The notes: generated from the letters alone by a model not told the origin. A stretch of 64,000 bases of DNA from Mucilaginibacter myungsuensis (GCF_015222005.1 NZ_JADFFL010000008.1:124001-188000), one strand, 5' to 3'; positions 9,301 through 18,237 are shown, counted from the stretch's first letter. A program made the numbers and translations.

Positions 9301-12300
9301 GTATTACGTAGGCAACGTTAAAAAAAGCTATGTATTGATCGAAGTTTACGATGGCCCTGTACTGCGATCGGCCGAGTGGCGTCATCTACCTGCCGGTAAG
9401 CAGCAGGTGATAGATATCCCGACAAGTTACCAGGGCCGCGGGCTATCAGTACAGTTTATGATGATGTATGATAACAGGGTAGATTATGTTTACTTTCCGG
9501 CCCATAAACCCTTACCTGAAAAATTGGACATCAGGTTCACCACATTTCGCAATAAGTTACAGCCGGGCGAAAAAGAGCAATGGAAATTTCAGTTGCGCGC
9601 TAAGGATAACAAAATAGTACCGGCACAAATGGTAGCTACACTGTATGATAGCGCTCTTGACGGGCTTAGGCAGTCGTGGGACCGTAACTCCTGGTTGGTC
9701 AAGAATGCGGAGGCCGAAAGGTTGCCCCAATATTTTGCGTGGGAACGATCGGGCGATAACAATCATACAACGGGTAGCTATCTGAGTACTTTTACCCAGC
9801 CTTTTTATGGCTTTAGTCGCGATCACGAACGATTTAAAATGTTCAGCTACAATTATCACGATAATAGGCCTGCTGCAATTACCCCAAAAACCATTAAGGT
9901 AAATGGTAAAGAAGTGGCACTACCGGCATATGCTTTAAGGGAAGGTTATATAGAGGATAGTAACGATATCTTTAACGATCCGGCCTTGCAAGATTCGTAT
10001 ACCATGCACGAGACCGCGGTCTATAACAACTACGTTACCCGACGCGAACTTAGTACCCCGCCGGGAGAACGTTTCAAAACGGACGCTTTAACCTATTCGA
10101 CAAATGAGGTAACGCTTAGATATATCAACCCGCGCATCAATTTTAACGAGACCGCTTTCTTTTATCCGGAGTTACGAACCAATAAGGACGGGCAGATCAG
10201 CATCAATTTTACCATGCCGCAAAGTTTGACCCAATGGCGATTCAAAGCTTTTGCGCATACCAGGGATCTGGCTACGGTATACGTCGAGCAAAATATCGTT
10301 ACCCAAAAACAACTGAGCGTTAGCGCGGGCATGCCGAGGTTCTTCCGCTCGGGTGATACCATTACGGTGGCGGCAAGGGTGGCTAATTTAACATCGGCTA
10401 AATTGAAGGGCCGCGTGCAGATGCAATTCTTCAACGGTCTGAACGATCAGCCTATCGGTATTTTCGCTGATCCAAAAGCTTCGGAGCACCCGTTCGAATT
10501 GGAGAGCCAGAGCAACCGCTCGTTAAATTTTAAGCTGATCATTCCTGATGGCTTGGATGCGCTGACGTATCGCATATCGGCCGAGTCGGGCGATTTTACC
10601 GATGCCGAAGAAAATACCTTGCCGGTGTTATCCAAACAAGTGTTGGTCACTACATCCCTACCTATGATGGTGCGCCCGGGCGAACGTAAAAGCTTCACCA
10701 TGGATGCCCTCGCCGCTAAACACAGCCCGACGCTGAAAAGCAGGACACTTACGCTGGAGTACACCACAAACACAGCGTGGAGCGCCATCCAAGCATTGCC
10801 AACCTTGACCGACGCTGCTGATGATAGCCCGGAGCAAATGTTCGGTCGCTACGTTGGTAATGGTATGGCTGCACACCTTATTAGTAAACAACCGGTTATC
10901 AAACAAATTTTCGATCGTTGGCGGTCGGCCGGTAGCAACGCGTCACTATCCAATTTGGAAAAGAACAAAGAACTTAAGACCGCCCTGCTTGAAGAAAGCC
11001 CTTGGCTGCGCGATGCCCAAACAGAGACCGGGCAGAAGAAGCGGCTGGCTTTATTGTTCGATGTTAACCAAATGAGTTACGACAGGCAGAGTACCCTCAA
11101 CAAACTGGCCGCCAAGCAACTGGCCGATGGCGGTTTTGCCTGGTTCGGCGGGAATGTGGCCGATAGCTATATCACACGGTATATTTTGGCTGGTATAGGT
11201 CAACTTAACAAGGCCGGCGCTACCGATGAGGCCAATAAGCAAGCATTGAAGACCATTGCCGACAAAGCCATAAAATATTCGGATACACTGTTGGTTCGCG
11301 GTATTAAAGATAAGCGTAAGACCATAGATGGCGTTAGCCCTGACGAGCTTTACGCCTGGTATGTCCGGAGTTATTTTGCAGACGTACCGATGGGGCCGGA
11401 ACAAAAGACCATTCTGGCCGAACGCCTAAAGTTGGCCGACCGCCAATGGCTCGGTAAAAGTAAATACGAACAAGGACTGATCGCCCTCACCATGCTCCGT
11501 AACGGCAAACCTGAAGTTACCCAAAAGATCGTTCGCTCGTTAATGGAGGCCGCTCAGACAAGTGCCGACATGGGGATGTATTGGGTCGACAACCGGGCGG
11601 GCTACTATTGGTATCAGGCACCTATCGAAACGCAGTGTTTGATGATCGAATTGTTCAGTGAGGTTGGCGGGTATGATAAAGCGATAGATGAAATGAAACT
11701 GTGGCTGATCCGCAACAAGCAGGTGAATAGCTGGCGCAGTACCAAGGCTACCGCCGCGGCTTGTTTTGCCTTGCTGATCAATCGCACTACGGCACTGAAC
11801 ACCCAAGCCGATAGCAAGATCAGCATAGGCGGGGCCGAGTTGACCGCATTGAAGCCTGATATAAAGGCGGAAGCCGGAACTGGTTATCTTAAAACTACCT
11901 GGACCGACGGCCAGATCAAACCGGCTATGGCTAAGGTCGACATCAGCAACCCGGGTAAGTCCGTTGGTTTGGGCGCGCTGTACTGGCAATACCTGGAGGA
12001 TGCCGATAAAGTAAAAGCGTCGCAAAGCGGGTTGCAGTTAGAGCGCAAGTATTTCATCGTCACAAAAGATGGGCCGGTGGTCGTGGATGCTAAACACCAG
12101 CCTAAACCCGGCGATCTGCTAAAGGTAGTGTTGTATGTTAAAACCGATCGCGATATGGAGTATATCCATGTGAAAGATAACCGCCCGGCCGGGACCGACC
12201 CTGTGGATGTGCTGTCGGCTTATAAATATCAGGGCGGCCTTTATTATTATATGGTCACCCGCGATCTGTCGACCAATTTTTATATCAGCAGGTTAACAAA

Positions 12301-12442
12301 AGGCAACCACGTTTTTGAGTACGAGGTAAGGGCTGCGCAACCGGGCAATTACTCTGCCGGTTTAAGCACTATCCAAAGTATGTACGCGCCTGAATTTAAT
12401 GCCACAGTGGGTGGTCAGAGGGTGAATGTGGTGGCAAAATAA
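6374..12442 (+). CDS. Giant alpha-2-macroglobulin-like secreted protein
   Basis: The protein has 2022 residues and starts with a signal peptide (FRRLLILLISFFLLQASAYAQ). It carries a TPR-like helical N-terminal part, macroglobulin domains including an MG2-type VFFTDRDLYRPGQTVYF near residue 580, a bait/A2M segment around 1245-1330 (FFYPELRTNKDGQ, FTMPQSLTQWRFKAFAHT), and an alpha/alpha-toroid region near 1480-1850. Bacterial A2Ms trap proteases through a CxEQ thioester. At the equivalent place this protein reads S-P-E-Q (Ser1485, codon at 10826), so the reactive cysteine seems absent. It probably faces the periplasm or cell surface. Three MG2-type paralogs follow 8 kb downstream. A protease-trap role without a thioester, or a structural role, are both possible. 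Confidence 0.9.
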   Translation: MHHKPKNTYAYNFRRLLILLISFFLLQASAYAQDSKAIIRRIDSLAALGLPKSALTETERLERAADVEKDVTLQLAAAIYRMRFMSLTEESPLPAIVDRLKQKLRDARFPVKQILHSMLGNIYWKYCQQKRPSLYSYPDLNPAGTDITKWGHRNFYDEMGKEFALSLTDQTIAQRTPVDKFADLLEGDSATRYLRPTLYDLLVARALDLYLMDNGYFPRPLKPFDTTDDRFWADSKGFTAFTIPTTDTNSNVYKGFVLLQQATAFHMVQNHPEAIADLDLKRLVFLKQHTRHPNKPQLYLKGLEIIAAKTDLRSSADALQLMGKFYADNGDLTKAVSCYYAAIKRFPNSLAAKNAAGYLNIIKRLWMQIETENPNVSGKPLLGAISYTNIKAVTLSYYKLTPEQLSVYNKLAPDESWSFYKQPQYLKQKYIQGIKSLREQTIELPDLQDYKTHRTEFKIDPLEKGHYIIAARYISAQDTGYPSLFELHITDINYLVRELPDSKIGIVVAHRLTGKPMAGATVIADSVKRYTADKNGMVTLDVDHRNYSIKILAGSDSVISAKKYTYGARLSNLQKREVRTVFFTDRDLYRPGQTVYFSGLYSQTQGGNTSVIPGQRLSVKIKKNYITVIDSIPVVTNEFGTFYGSFVIPTNINGNIIFSTDQNNERDIRVEEYKRPTFEVELDPITKTYRPADSIRITGTVRAFAGHGISQARVAINVGWQLKAKTFSLDQKLKNILFDQRAFQLNDTVVTDGRGRFTYKFMAERGNGFDQGDVSYIYNVIASATDGNNETRKGTASVVAADNNVTLLPERRQRNVYFKGDTTIFKILLADLSGMPVKGKLNATIYALQKPPERPKEKFWYYDHADTFLIDSLPYQKNFPGYTYRSQNRTLVQRIDRAVGTAAAVADTLHSAELDLSVLDRLGSGKYRLVVKGETLAGDTATYTTDVIWYNGPTVPTDLYWIAAIPSKDPVANYQRYYVGNVKKSYVLIEVYDGPVLRSAEWRHLPAGKQQVIDIPTSYQGRGLSVQFMMMYDNRVDYVYFPAHKPLPEKLDIRFTTFRNKLQPGEKEQWKFQLRAKDNKIVPAQMVATLYDSALDGLRQSWDRNSWLVKNAEAERLPQYFAWERSGDNNHTTGSYLSTFTQPFYGFSRDHERFKMFSYNYHDNRPAAITPKTIKVNGKEVALPAYALREGYIEDSNDIFNDPALQDSYTMHETAVYNNYVTRRELSTPPGERFKTDALTYSTNEVTLRYINPRINFNETAFFYPELRTNKDGQISINFTMPQSLTQWRFKAFAHTRDLATVYVEQNIVTQKQLSVSAGMPRFFRSGDTITVAARVANLTSAKLKGRVQMQFFNGLNDQPIGIFADPKASEHPFELESQSNRSLNFKLIIPDGLDALTYRISAESGDFTDAEENTLPVLSKQVLVTTSLPMMVRPGERKSFTMDALAAKHSPTLKSRTLTLEYTTNTAWSAIQALPTLTDAADDSPEQMFGRYVGNGMAAHLISKQPVIKQIFDRWRSAGSNASLSNLEKNKELKTALLEESPWLRDAQTETGQKKRLALLFDVNQMSYDRQSTLNKLAAKQLADGGFAWFGGNVADSYITRYILAGIGQLNKAGATDEANKQALKTIADKAIKYSDTLLVRGIKDKRKTIDGVSPDELYAWYVRSYFADVPMGPEQKTILAERLKLADRQWLGKSKYEQGLIALTMLRNGKPEVTQKIVRSLMEAAQTSADMGMYWVDNRAGYYWYQAPIETQCLMIELFSEVGGYDKAIDEMKLWLIRNKQVNSWRSTKATAAACFALLINRTTALNTQADSKISIGGAELTALKPDIKAEAGTGYLKTTWTDGQIKPAMAKVDISNPGKSVGLGALYWQYLEDADKVKASQSGLQLERKYFIVTKDGPVVVDAKHQPKPGDLLKVVLYVKTDRDMEYIHVKDNRPAGTDPVDVLSAYKYQGGLYYYMVTRDLSTNFYISRLTKGNHVFEYEVRAAQPGNYSAGLSTIQSMYAPEFNATVGGQRVNVVAK

Positions 12443-12467
12443 TTTAGGTAGCCACAGGTGGATGTGA

Positions 12468-12475
12468 TACCTTTG
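12468..12475 (+). promoter_or_regulatory. -7 box TACCTTTG of the GNAT gene
   Basis: A perfect TAnnTTTG lies only five bases before the ATG of the acetyltransferase. If used, the transcript would be leaderless or nearly so. Confidence 0.5.
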
Positions 12476-12480
12476 GGTAT

Positions 12481-13014
12481 ATGCATCCACCTGAATTTGA
12501 CCGCCAGGCTATTTTAGCCGACAATATCGTCCGCCTGATCCCGCTTAAAGAAGATGACTTTGACACCCTCTATGCCGTCGCGTCCGACCCATTGATCTGG
12601 GAGCAGCACCCCAATAAGGACCGCTACCAACGCGAGGTGTTCCAAACGTTTTTTCAAGGAGCAATAGAGTCCAAAGGAGCTTATTTGATCATCCATAAAG
12701 AGACCGATAAAGTGATCGGCAGTACCCGCTTTTACGATACCGAAGAGGAGAATGCCATCGCCATCGGCTACACCTTTTACGCCCGAGAATATTGGGGAGG
12801 TAAGTACAACCCATCGGCCAAGAAATTGATGATGGACCATGCACTGAAGTATTTCGGTGCTGTCATCTTCCATATCGGCAGCACCAACTTCCGCTCGCAA
12901 AAAGCGATCGAGCGCTTAGGAGCTAAAAAGATAGGCGAACAGTCGATAGCCTATTACGGTGAGATGGCTAAGCAGAATTTTATTTACAGGATAGGAAAGG
13001 AAGGGTGGATGTAA
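12481..13014 (+). CDS. GNAT acetyltransferase, RimJ/RimL type
   Basis: The 177-residue protein shows the RimJ/RimL N-terminal pattern LADNIVRLIPLKEDDFDTLY, the strand VIGSTRFYDTEEE, IAIGYTFYAREYWGGKYN and the C-terminal SQKAIERLGAKKIGE, which is the acetyl-CoA/substrate loop of GNAT domain PF13302-like enzymes. It should transfer an acetyl group to an amine on a protein or small molecule; the substrate is unknown. The ATG is fixed by the conserved N-terminal strand, which begins only about 12 residues in. A -7 promoter box sits directly before it. Confidence 0.85.
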   Translation: MHPPEFDRQAILADNIVRLIPLKEDDFDTLYAVASDPLIWEQHPNKDRYQREVFQTFFQGAIESKGAYLIIHKETDKVIGSTRFYDTEEENAIAIGYTFYAREYWGGKYNPSAKKLMMDHALKYFGAVIFHIGSTNFRSQKAIERLGAKKIGEQSIAYYGEMAKQNFIYRIGKEGWM

Positions 13015-13184
13015 GGTACCCGCTGCCTTAGAATGTTTTTGCTAAATCGAATTATTTTAAAAAAAAATGATAATTTAATTCGGAGAGATGATATATTAGC
13101 CCGTTGATATTATGCCGAAGATCCCTATCTTAGCGATACGGTCGGTGCTGTAGGTGGCCGGCCGCGAAACCTTTTATAAACTCC

Positions 13185-15884
13185 ATGTTCGATATCAAAG
13201 CAAGTAAATTCATTCTCGCGGGCCTTGTTGCGGCGGCCTGTTACTCTAATGCGTCGGCACAAACCGCTGCTAAGCCCGATGATAACCGTTTTACCAAAGT
13301 GGTGCTGGCCCAGCGTATAGAGGAGCCGATGCAGTTCCAGATCATGAAGGACGGCAAAGTATTGTACGCCGAGCGCAAAGGGAAACTGAAACTATATGAC
13401 CCGGCTACAGGCAAGATCAGCATCGTGCACGATTTCCCCGTGAGTACCAAATACGTAAGCCAGACCGGCGAGGAGAGCGAGGCCGAGGACGGCTTTCAAG
13501 GCGTGATCCTGGACCCTGACTTTGATAAGAACCATTGGATGTATGTGTATTACTCGCCTATCGGTAAGGATTCGGTGAATCGGCTGGAGCGTTATACATG
13601 GTTGGGTAAAGGCCCCCTTAACACCGCTACCCGCAAAAAGATACTTGACGTACCTGTACAACGCTACGAGTGCTGCCACGTGGGCGGCGGTATGGTTTTC
13701 GATAAGGACCGTAACCTGTACCTGAGTACGGGAGATAATACCTTCTCCCGCGCGTCCGACGGTTTTTCGCCCCTAGATGAGCGCCCCGGCATGTATACCC
13801 AGGATTCGCAAAAAGGATCATCTAACACTAACGACCTGAGGGGCAAGATCCTGCGTATCCACCCAGAGCCTAACGGTACTTATACCATCCCGAAGGGTAA
13901 CCTGTTCCCTAAAGGTACGCCCAAAACCCGCGCCGAGATCTACACCATGGGTAACCGCAACCCCTGGCGCTTAACTATCGACAGCAAAACGGGCTGGCTA
14001 TACTGGGGCGAGGTTGGCCCCGATGGCAGTGTGGATGACTTTGAGAAGCGTGGCCCACAATCTTATGATGAATTTAATCAGGCCAAAAAGCCGGGCAATT
14101 ATGGCTGGCCATATTTTATAGGTAACAATTTTCCTTATCACCATTACAATTTCGTTACCAAAGACCCTGGGCCGTTGTTTGATTCTGCTAAGCCTGTCAA
14201 CACATCGCCTAACAGCAGCGGTCTGGAAGAATTGCCGCCAACTACTGCGCCCTTTATCTGGTACTCTAAACAAGCCAGTAAGGAGTTCCCGCTGATGGGC
14301 GGGGGCGGTAACAGCGCCGTGGGTGGACCGATATTCCACGCTTCGGACTTTAAGAACGCGCCGCGCGTATTCCCGTCGTACTTTGAGGGTAAATGGTTCA
14401 TTACCGATTGGGTGCGCGGCTGGATAAACCTGGTGACCATGGACGATCAGGGCACCTACCAAAGCATGGAGCGCTTTCTGCCTAACCTGCAGTTGCATGG
14501 CCCTATCGATATGAAATTTGGCCCCAACGGCGACCTCTACGTATTAGAGTATGGCAATGGCTACTTCAAGGATAATCCCGAAGCCGAACTGATCCGCATA
14601 GAGTACAATGGTGGCAACCGCAAGCCACAGGTACAGGCCTCGGCCGATAAGATAGCAGGCGCATTGCCGCTAACCGTGGCCCTATCATCAAAAGGGACCA
14701 GCGATGCGGATGAAGGCGATAAACTAAGATATGTTTGGAAGATCACCAAGAACGGTGCGCCATTCAAAACCATTGCCCAGGCCGACCCAAGCGTCAGCTT
14801 TACAACAGCAGGCATCTATAAAGCGCTGCTGACCGTGACCGACGCTAAAGGTGCGAAGAATAGCAAGTCGGTAGAGATCAAGGCGGGCAACCAGCCGCCG
14901 GTGGTGAAGATCAATATCACCGCCGGTAACTCGCAATTCTTTTTCCCGGGAGCAGTGGTTGGCTACAGTGTGGATGTGGCCGACAAAGAGGACGGCAGTC
15001 TGGCCGGTGGCAAGATCCCGGCGACCAAGGTCTCTGTGAGTGCCAATTACCTGTCCGAAGGTTACAATATGACGGCCATTGCCTCTAAGCAAGGCAGCGT
15101 AGATGCGGGTGCGCAGTTATCAGGCGCGCAAGCGCTGATCGCTAAGAGCGATTGTAAAGCCTGCCATGCTGTTAACGAGAAGATCTTAGGTCCGTCGTTC
15201 ACCCAAGTGGGCGAGAAGTATAAAGGCGACGCTAAAGCGCCTGAAGCATTGTTGAAGAAAATATTAGGCGGCGGCCAGGGCGTTTGGGGCGATGCCCAGA
15301 TGCCTGCCCACCCGACCATGGCTGAGAGTGACGTAAAGTCGATCGTGAAATACATTTTAAGTTTGGGTTACCCGGCGCGCCATGCTAAGTCGTTGCCGGT
15401 GAGCGGCAGCTATAATACTACCGTGCCCGAGGGCGAAAATACCGATGGCAGCTTTATCATCCGCGCGGCTTATACCGATAAAGGCGCCAAGCTATCATCG
15501 GTACAAAGCGGTGAGCAAACGCTGGTGCTGGATGCGCCGCAATTGCTGGTGTCGAAACTATCCGATAAGAAAAACGTGGACCAGGATTGGGACATTACTT
15601 ACGCTACCATTAAAGACGGCGGCTGGCTTAAATTTGCCAATGTGGACCTGACCGGCGTTAAGCAAATGGAGTTGGTGACCGCCCGAGGTAACGGTCAGCC
15701 TGCTGATGTGACCCTGCAGGTGCGTGCCGGGTCGCCGACAGGTAAAGTGCTAGGCAAATATACGGGTAAGTATCCGGGGCAGCCGATCAAGCTGGATGTG
15801 GCTGATGCAGCGGGTGTTAACGATCTTTATTTTGTGCTGAATGGCCGTGCCGTAAGGGTGAATAAAATAAAATTAGCTAATTAA
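13185..15884 (+). CDS. Secreted sugar (sorbosone) dehydrogenase-like propeller with PKD and cytochrome c domains
   Basis: The 899-residue protein starts with a signal peptide ending ...SNASAQ. Residues about 30-470 form a glucose/sorbosone dehydrogenase-type six-bladed propeller (GFQGVILDPDF, GGGMVFDKDRNLYLSTGDN, NRNPWRLTID). A PKD-like domain follows around 485-565, then a class I cytochrome c with haem motif CKACH near residue 657 and a distal methionine candidate in DAQMPAHP. The C-terminal 150 residues look like a CBM6-type carbohydrate-binding domain. It probably oxidises a sugar in the periplasm and passes electrons to its own haem. A second protein of similar logic lies at 50347-52959. 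Confidence 0.9.
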   Translation: MFDIKASKFILAGLVAAACYSNASAQTAAKPDDNRFTKVVLAQRIEEPMQFQIMKDGKVLYAERKGKLKLYDPATGKISIVHDFPVSTKYVSQTGEESEAEDGFQGVILDPDFDKNHWMYVYYSPIGKDSVNRLERYTWLGKGPLNTATRKKILDVPVQRYECCHVGGGMVFDKDRNLYLSTGDNTFSRASDGFSPLDERPGMYTQDSQKGSSNTNDLRGKILRIHPEPNGTYTIPKGNLFPKGTPKTRAEIYTMGNRNPWRLTIDSKTGWLYWGEVGPDGSVDDFEKRGPQSYDEFNQAKKPGNYGWPYFIGNNFPYHHYNFVTKDPGPLFDSAKPVNTSPNSSGLEELPPTTAPFIWYSKQASKEFPLMGGGGNSAVGGPIFHASDFKNAPRVFPSYFEGKWFITDWVRGWINLVTMDDQGTYQSMERFLPNLQLHGPIDMKFGPNGDLYVLEYGNGYFKDNPEAELIRIEYNGGNRKPQVQASADKIAGALPLTVALSSKGTSDADEGDKLRYVWKITKNGAPFKTIAQADPSVSFTTAGIYKALLTVTDAKGAKNSKSVEIKAGNQPPVVKINITAGNSQFFFPGAVVGYSVDVADKEDGSLAGGKIPATKVSVSANYLSEGYNMTAIASKQGSVDAGAQLSGAQALIAKSDCKACHAVNEKILGPSFTQVGEKYKGDAKAPEALLKKILGGGQGVWGDAQMPAHPTMAESDVKSIVKYILSLGYPARHAKSLPVSGSYNTTVPEGENTDGSFIIRAAYTDKGAKLSSVQSGEQTLVLDAPQLLVSKLSDKKNVDQDWDITYATIKDGGWLKFANVDLTGVKQMELVTARGNGQPADVTLQVRAGSPTGKVLGKYTGKYPGQPIKLDVADAAGVNDLYFVLNGRAVRVNKIKLAN

Positions 15885-15886
15885 AA

Positions 15887-15913
15887 ATATTTACTAAATT
15901 TATTAGTAAATAT
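15887..15913. promoter_or_regulatory. Perfect palindrome over the recA -33 region
   Basis: ATATTTACTAA and TTAGTAAATAT are perfect inverted 11-bp arms around ATTTA. The right arm falls where the -33 element would sit for the -7 box at 15927. It looks like an operator; no U-run follows, so a terminator for the previous gene is less likely. Confidence 0.6.
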
Positions 15914-15926
15914 CAAAACTATGTTT

Positions 15927-15934
15927 TATATTTG
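15927..15934 (+). promoter_or_regulatory. -7 box TATATTTG of recA
   Basis: A perfect match to TAnnTTTG, 20 bases before the ATG. The position 19 bases upstream has no TTTG, which would fit an activated or repressor-controlled promoter. Confidence 0.6.
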
Positions 15935-15953
15935 TATCATACAATTTTAGACG

Positions 15954-16967
15954 ATGAGCAACGCAAACGCAGATAAACTTAAAGCATTACAGCTTACGCT
16001 TGATAAGCTGGAAAAATCATACGGCAAAGGTACGATCATGAAATTGGGTGATACCGAGATCGAGCCTATCGAGGTAATATCCACCGGATCTTTAGGGCTT
16101 GATATCGCTTTAGGAGTAGGGGGTTTGCCTAAAGGCCGTGTGATCGAGATCTATGGCCCGGAATCTTCGGGTAAAACTACTTTGGCTATCCATGCTATCG
16201 CCGAGTCGCAAAAGAATGGTGGCATCGCGGCTTTTATAGATGCGGAACACGCGTTCGATCGTTTTTACGCTAAAAAATTAGGCGTGGATGTAGAGAACCT
16301 GCTGATCTCTCAACCGGATAACGGTGAGCAAGCTTTAGAGATAGCTGACAACTTGATCCGCTCTGGCGCTATAGATATTTTGGTTATCGACTCGGTTGCG
16401 GCCTTGGTGCCTAAGGGCGAGATCGAAGGCGAGATGGGTGATTCTAAAATGGGTCTGCACGCACGTTTAATGTCTCAAGCTTTACGTAAGTTGACCGGTA
16501 CCATCAGCAAAACAGGATGCTGCTGTATCTTTATTAACCAGTTGCGCGATAAGATCGGTGTGATGTTCGGTAACCCGGAAACTACTACCGGTGGTAACGC
16601 CTTGAAATTTTACGCTTCGGTACGTTTGGATGTACGCCGTATATCACAAATTAAAGATAGCGACGAAGTTTCTGGTAACCGCGTTAAGGTGAAGATCGTG
16701 AAGAACAAAGTTGCGCCGCCGTTCCGCTTGGCCGAGTTCGATATCATGTTCGGCGAGGGTATCTCTAAAGCCGGCGAGATCATCGACCTGGGTGTTGAGC
16801 ATGGTGTGATCAAAAAATCAGGCTCTTGGTTCAGCTACGGCGAAACCCGCTTAGGCCAGGGCCGCGATGCGGTGAAACAACTGATCCAGGACAACCCCGA
16901 ACTGATGGAAGAGCTGGAGGTCAAGATCAAATCCCTGATCAGCGGCGACAGCCTGGAAGAAGCATAG
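15954..16967 (+). CDS. recA: RecA recombinase
   Basis: The 337-residue protein is a full-length RecA. It shows the Walker A motif GPESSGKTT at 68-76, Walker B LVIDSVAALVP, the L1/L2 loop regions (EGEMGDS, FGNPETTTGGNALKFYAS) and the C-terminal DNA-binding fold. RecA forms filaments on single-stranded DNA, drives homologous recombination and triggers autocleavage of SOS repressors where present. The gene stands alone, with its own promoter and palindrome upstream and a strong terminator downstream. The start ATG follows a clear -7 box. Confidence 0.99.
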   Translation: MSNANADKLKALQLTLDKLEKSYGKGTIMKLGDTEIEPIEVISTGSLGLDIALGVGGLPKGRVIEIYGPESSGKTTLAIHAIAESQKNGGIAAFIDAEHAFDRFYAKKLGVDVENLLISQPDNGEQALEIADNLIRSGAIDILVIDSVAALVPKGEIEGEMGDSKMGLHARLMSQALRKLTGTISKTGCCCIFINQLRDKIGVMFGNPETTTGGNALKFYASVRLDVRRISQIKDSDEVSGNRVKVKIVKNKVAPPFRLAEFDIMFGEGISKAGEIIDLGVEHGVIKKSGSWFSYGETRLGQGRDAVKQLIQDNPELMEELEVKIKSLISGDSLEEA

Positions 16968-16995
16968 TTATAGTTTTTGTTATCAAATATATGGC

Positions 16996-17029
16996 AAGCC
17001 CCGAATCAGCAATGGTTCGGGGCTTTGTT
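16996..17029 (+). terminator. recA terminator
   Basis: AAGCCCCGAA (16996-17005) pairs with TTCGGGGCTT (17016-17025), followed by TGTTG. It lies 29 bases after the recA stop. Confidence 0.75.
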
Positions 17030-17057
17030 GGCGAAAACCTTCTCTACCTATCATGAA

Positions 17058-17519
17058 ATGTTCAATATCTTCAAGAAAAGAGCTCCCGAATTTATAAGCC
17101 ACCGGTATAAAGATCTGGTGATCGATCTCCCTTCTCATTGGCAATATGAACTTGAAGAAGGCGATCTGGAAGCTTGCTTCGATCCAAATTCTCAAAGTAC
17201 GTTACGGTTATATATCATCAAAGCTGTCGCTCCTTTACATTCAAGTTCAGAGCAAAATATAGCTGATCTAACGAGTGGCCTGCCTTATATTATAACATCA
17301 GACGATCTTGTCTTAACTAAGTTCATCTCGGAGGATATCAAAGAGGGCAATAGTGAGCTGACCATCTTAACTTGGCGGTTAATAGATGTTAAAAGCATAG
17401 AGAAAATTGCTGCCATTATTACCTATACAGTTTTATCGGATAGAATAAATTCAACTTCAGAGAAGGAAGCGGTCCAAATGATAGAAAGGTCTTTGCAGAC
17501 AGCAAAGTTTATTGACTAA
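17058..17519 (+). CDS. Hypothetical protein, PsbP/DUF1795-like size
   Basis: The likely product has 153 residues, counted from the ATG that gives MFNIFKKR; the frame continues upstream but into the recA terminator. It has no signal peptide or membrane segment. The pattern YKDLVIDLPSHWQYELEEGD followed by alternating beta strands and a final helix resembles small PsbP/DUF1795-like domains, but the similarity is only structural impression. No function can be assigned. AT content is higher than in its neighbours. Confidence 0.6.
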   Translation: MFNIFKKRAPEFISHRYKDLVIDLPSHWQYELEEGDLEACFDPNSQSTLRLYIIKAVAPLHSSSEQNIADLTSGLPYIITSDDLVLTKFISEDIKEGNSELTILTWRLIDVKSIEKIAAIITYTVLSDRINSTSEKEAVQMIERSLQTAKFID

Positions 17520-17531
17520 ATTCCCCGCCCC

Positions 17532-17603
17532 GTCAAGTGTCCACGCTTGACTGAACCATTATTATGAGCGTCTTCGCTCACGTAGTAAGCTTGGACGCTT
17601 GAC
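17532..17603. repeat. Inverted repeat, GTCAAGTGTCCACGCTTGAC type
   Basis: The left arm at 17532-17551 and the right arm ending GGACGCTTGAC at 17603 are nearly inverted copies. Between them TGAGCG-TCTT-CGCTCA forms a small tetraloop hairpin. It is a dispersed palindromic element in the space before the next gene. Confidence 0.6.
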
Positions 17604-17693
17604 TTGGCAAAGAATATCGATCTCAACCTTTTTCCTAATTTCCGGTTTACCATCATATGTAGTATCTTCATTCAACCAGAATCTCAGATCAAT

Positions 17694-18230
17694 ATGCAGT
17701 TCCTAAACCTGACGATATTATTTATGCTTTGGGTGAGTCCGACGGTTGACGATACTCGTATCGTAAAGTGGAAAGAAGACAGACCATTGACCTGGGCAGA
17801 TTTTAAAGGCGGGCCCGACTATAGAGCGGGGGCAGGTTCGGTTATTGTTTGGGATACACGTTACAATTACAGAGTCGAGCGCCGTGATACGTCCTATATT
17901 CTAACTTTTACTTTGGATAATGTGATGTACACTGACATCTCTTGGGTAATGAGGGATCAGATGGGGGACTATTTATTAGGCCATGAACAAACGCATTTTG
18001 ATATCAACGAGCTCTTTACGCGCAAATTAGCAGCTGCATTTAAGGATGCAGTTTTCACCAGCAATTACAAGGCAGAAATGGATACCATATTTCGTCAAAA
18101 CAGGGCCGATTGTGGTGCTATGGAATCAAAATATGATAAAGAAACTTCACATGCGGGGAATCACAATATGCAGTACCGGTGGCAACTGTTCGTTTTTTTA
18201 GAATTGCAAAAACTACCTAAAAACTATTGA
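17694..18230 (+). CDS. Putative secreted DUF922-like zinc protease
   Basis: Read from the ATG that gives a signal peptide (MQFLNLTILFMLWVS), the protein has 178 residues. It contains HEQTHFDI at residues 97-104, a zincin-type HExxH motif with His97, Glu98 and His101, plus the lead LTWADFKGG, both typical of DUF922 family Zn-dependent proteases. The frame is open upstream to 17604 but that part runs into a repeat. A third ligand is not evident. It probably acts outside the cytoplasm; the substrate is unknown. Confidence 0.7.
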   Translation: MQFLNLTILFMLWVSPTVDDTRIVKWKEDRPLTWADFKGGPDYRAGAGSVIVWDTRYNYRVERRDTSYILTFTLDNVMYTDISWVMRDQMGDYLLGHEQTHFDINELFTRKLAAAFKDAVFTSNYKAEMDTIFRQNRADCGAMESKYDKETSHAGNHNMQYRWQLFVFLELQKLPKNY

Positions 18231-18237
18231 CCTTCCT

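Noticed and set aside
15887..15913. Terminator of the sugar dehydrogenase gene.
   Set aside because: The hairpin is AT-only in the arms, lies at the recA -33 region and is followed by CAAAAC, not by a U-run.
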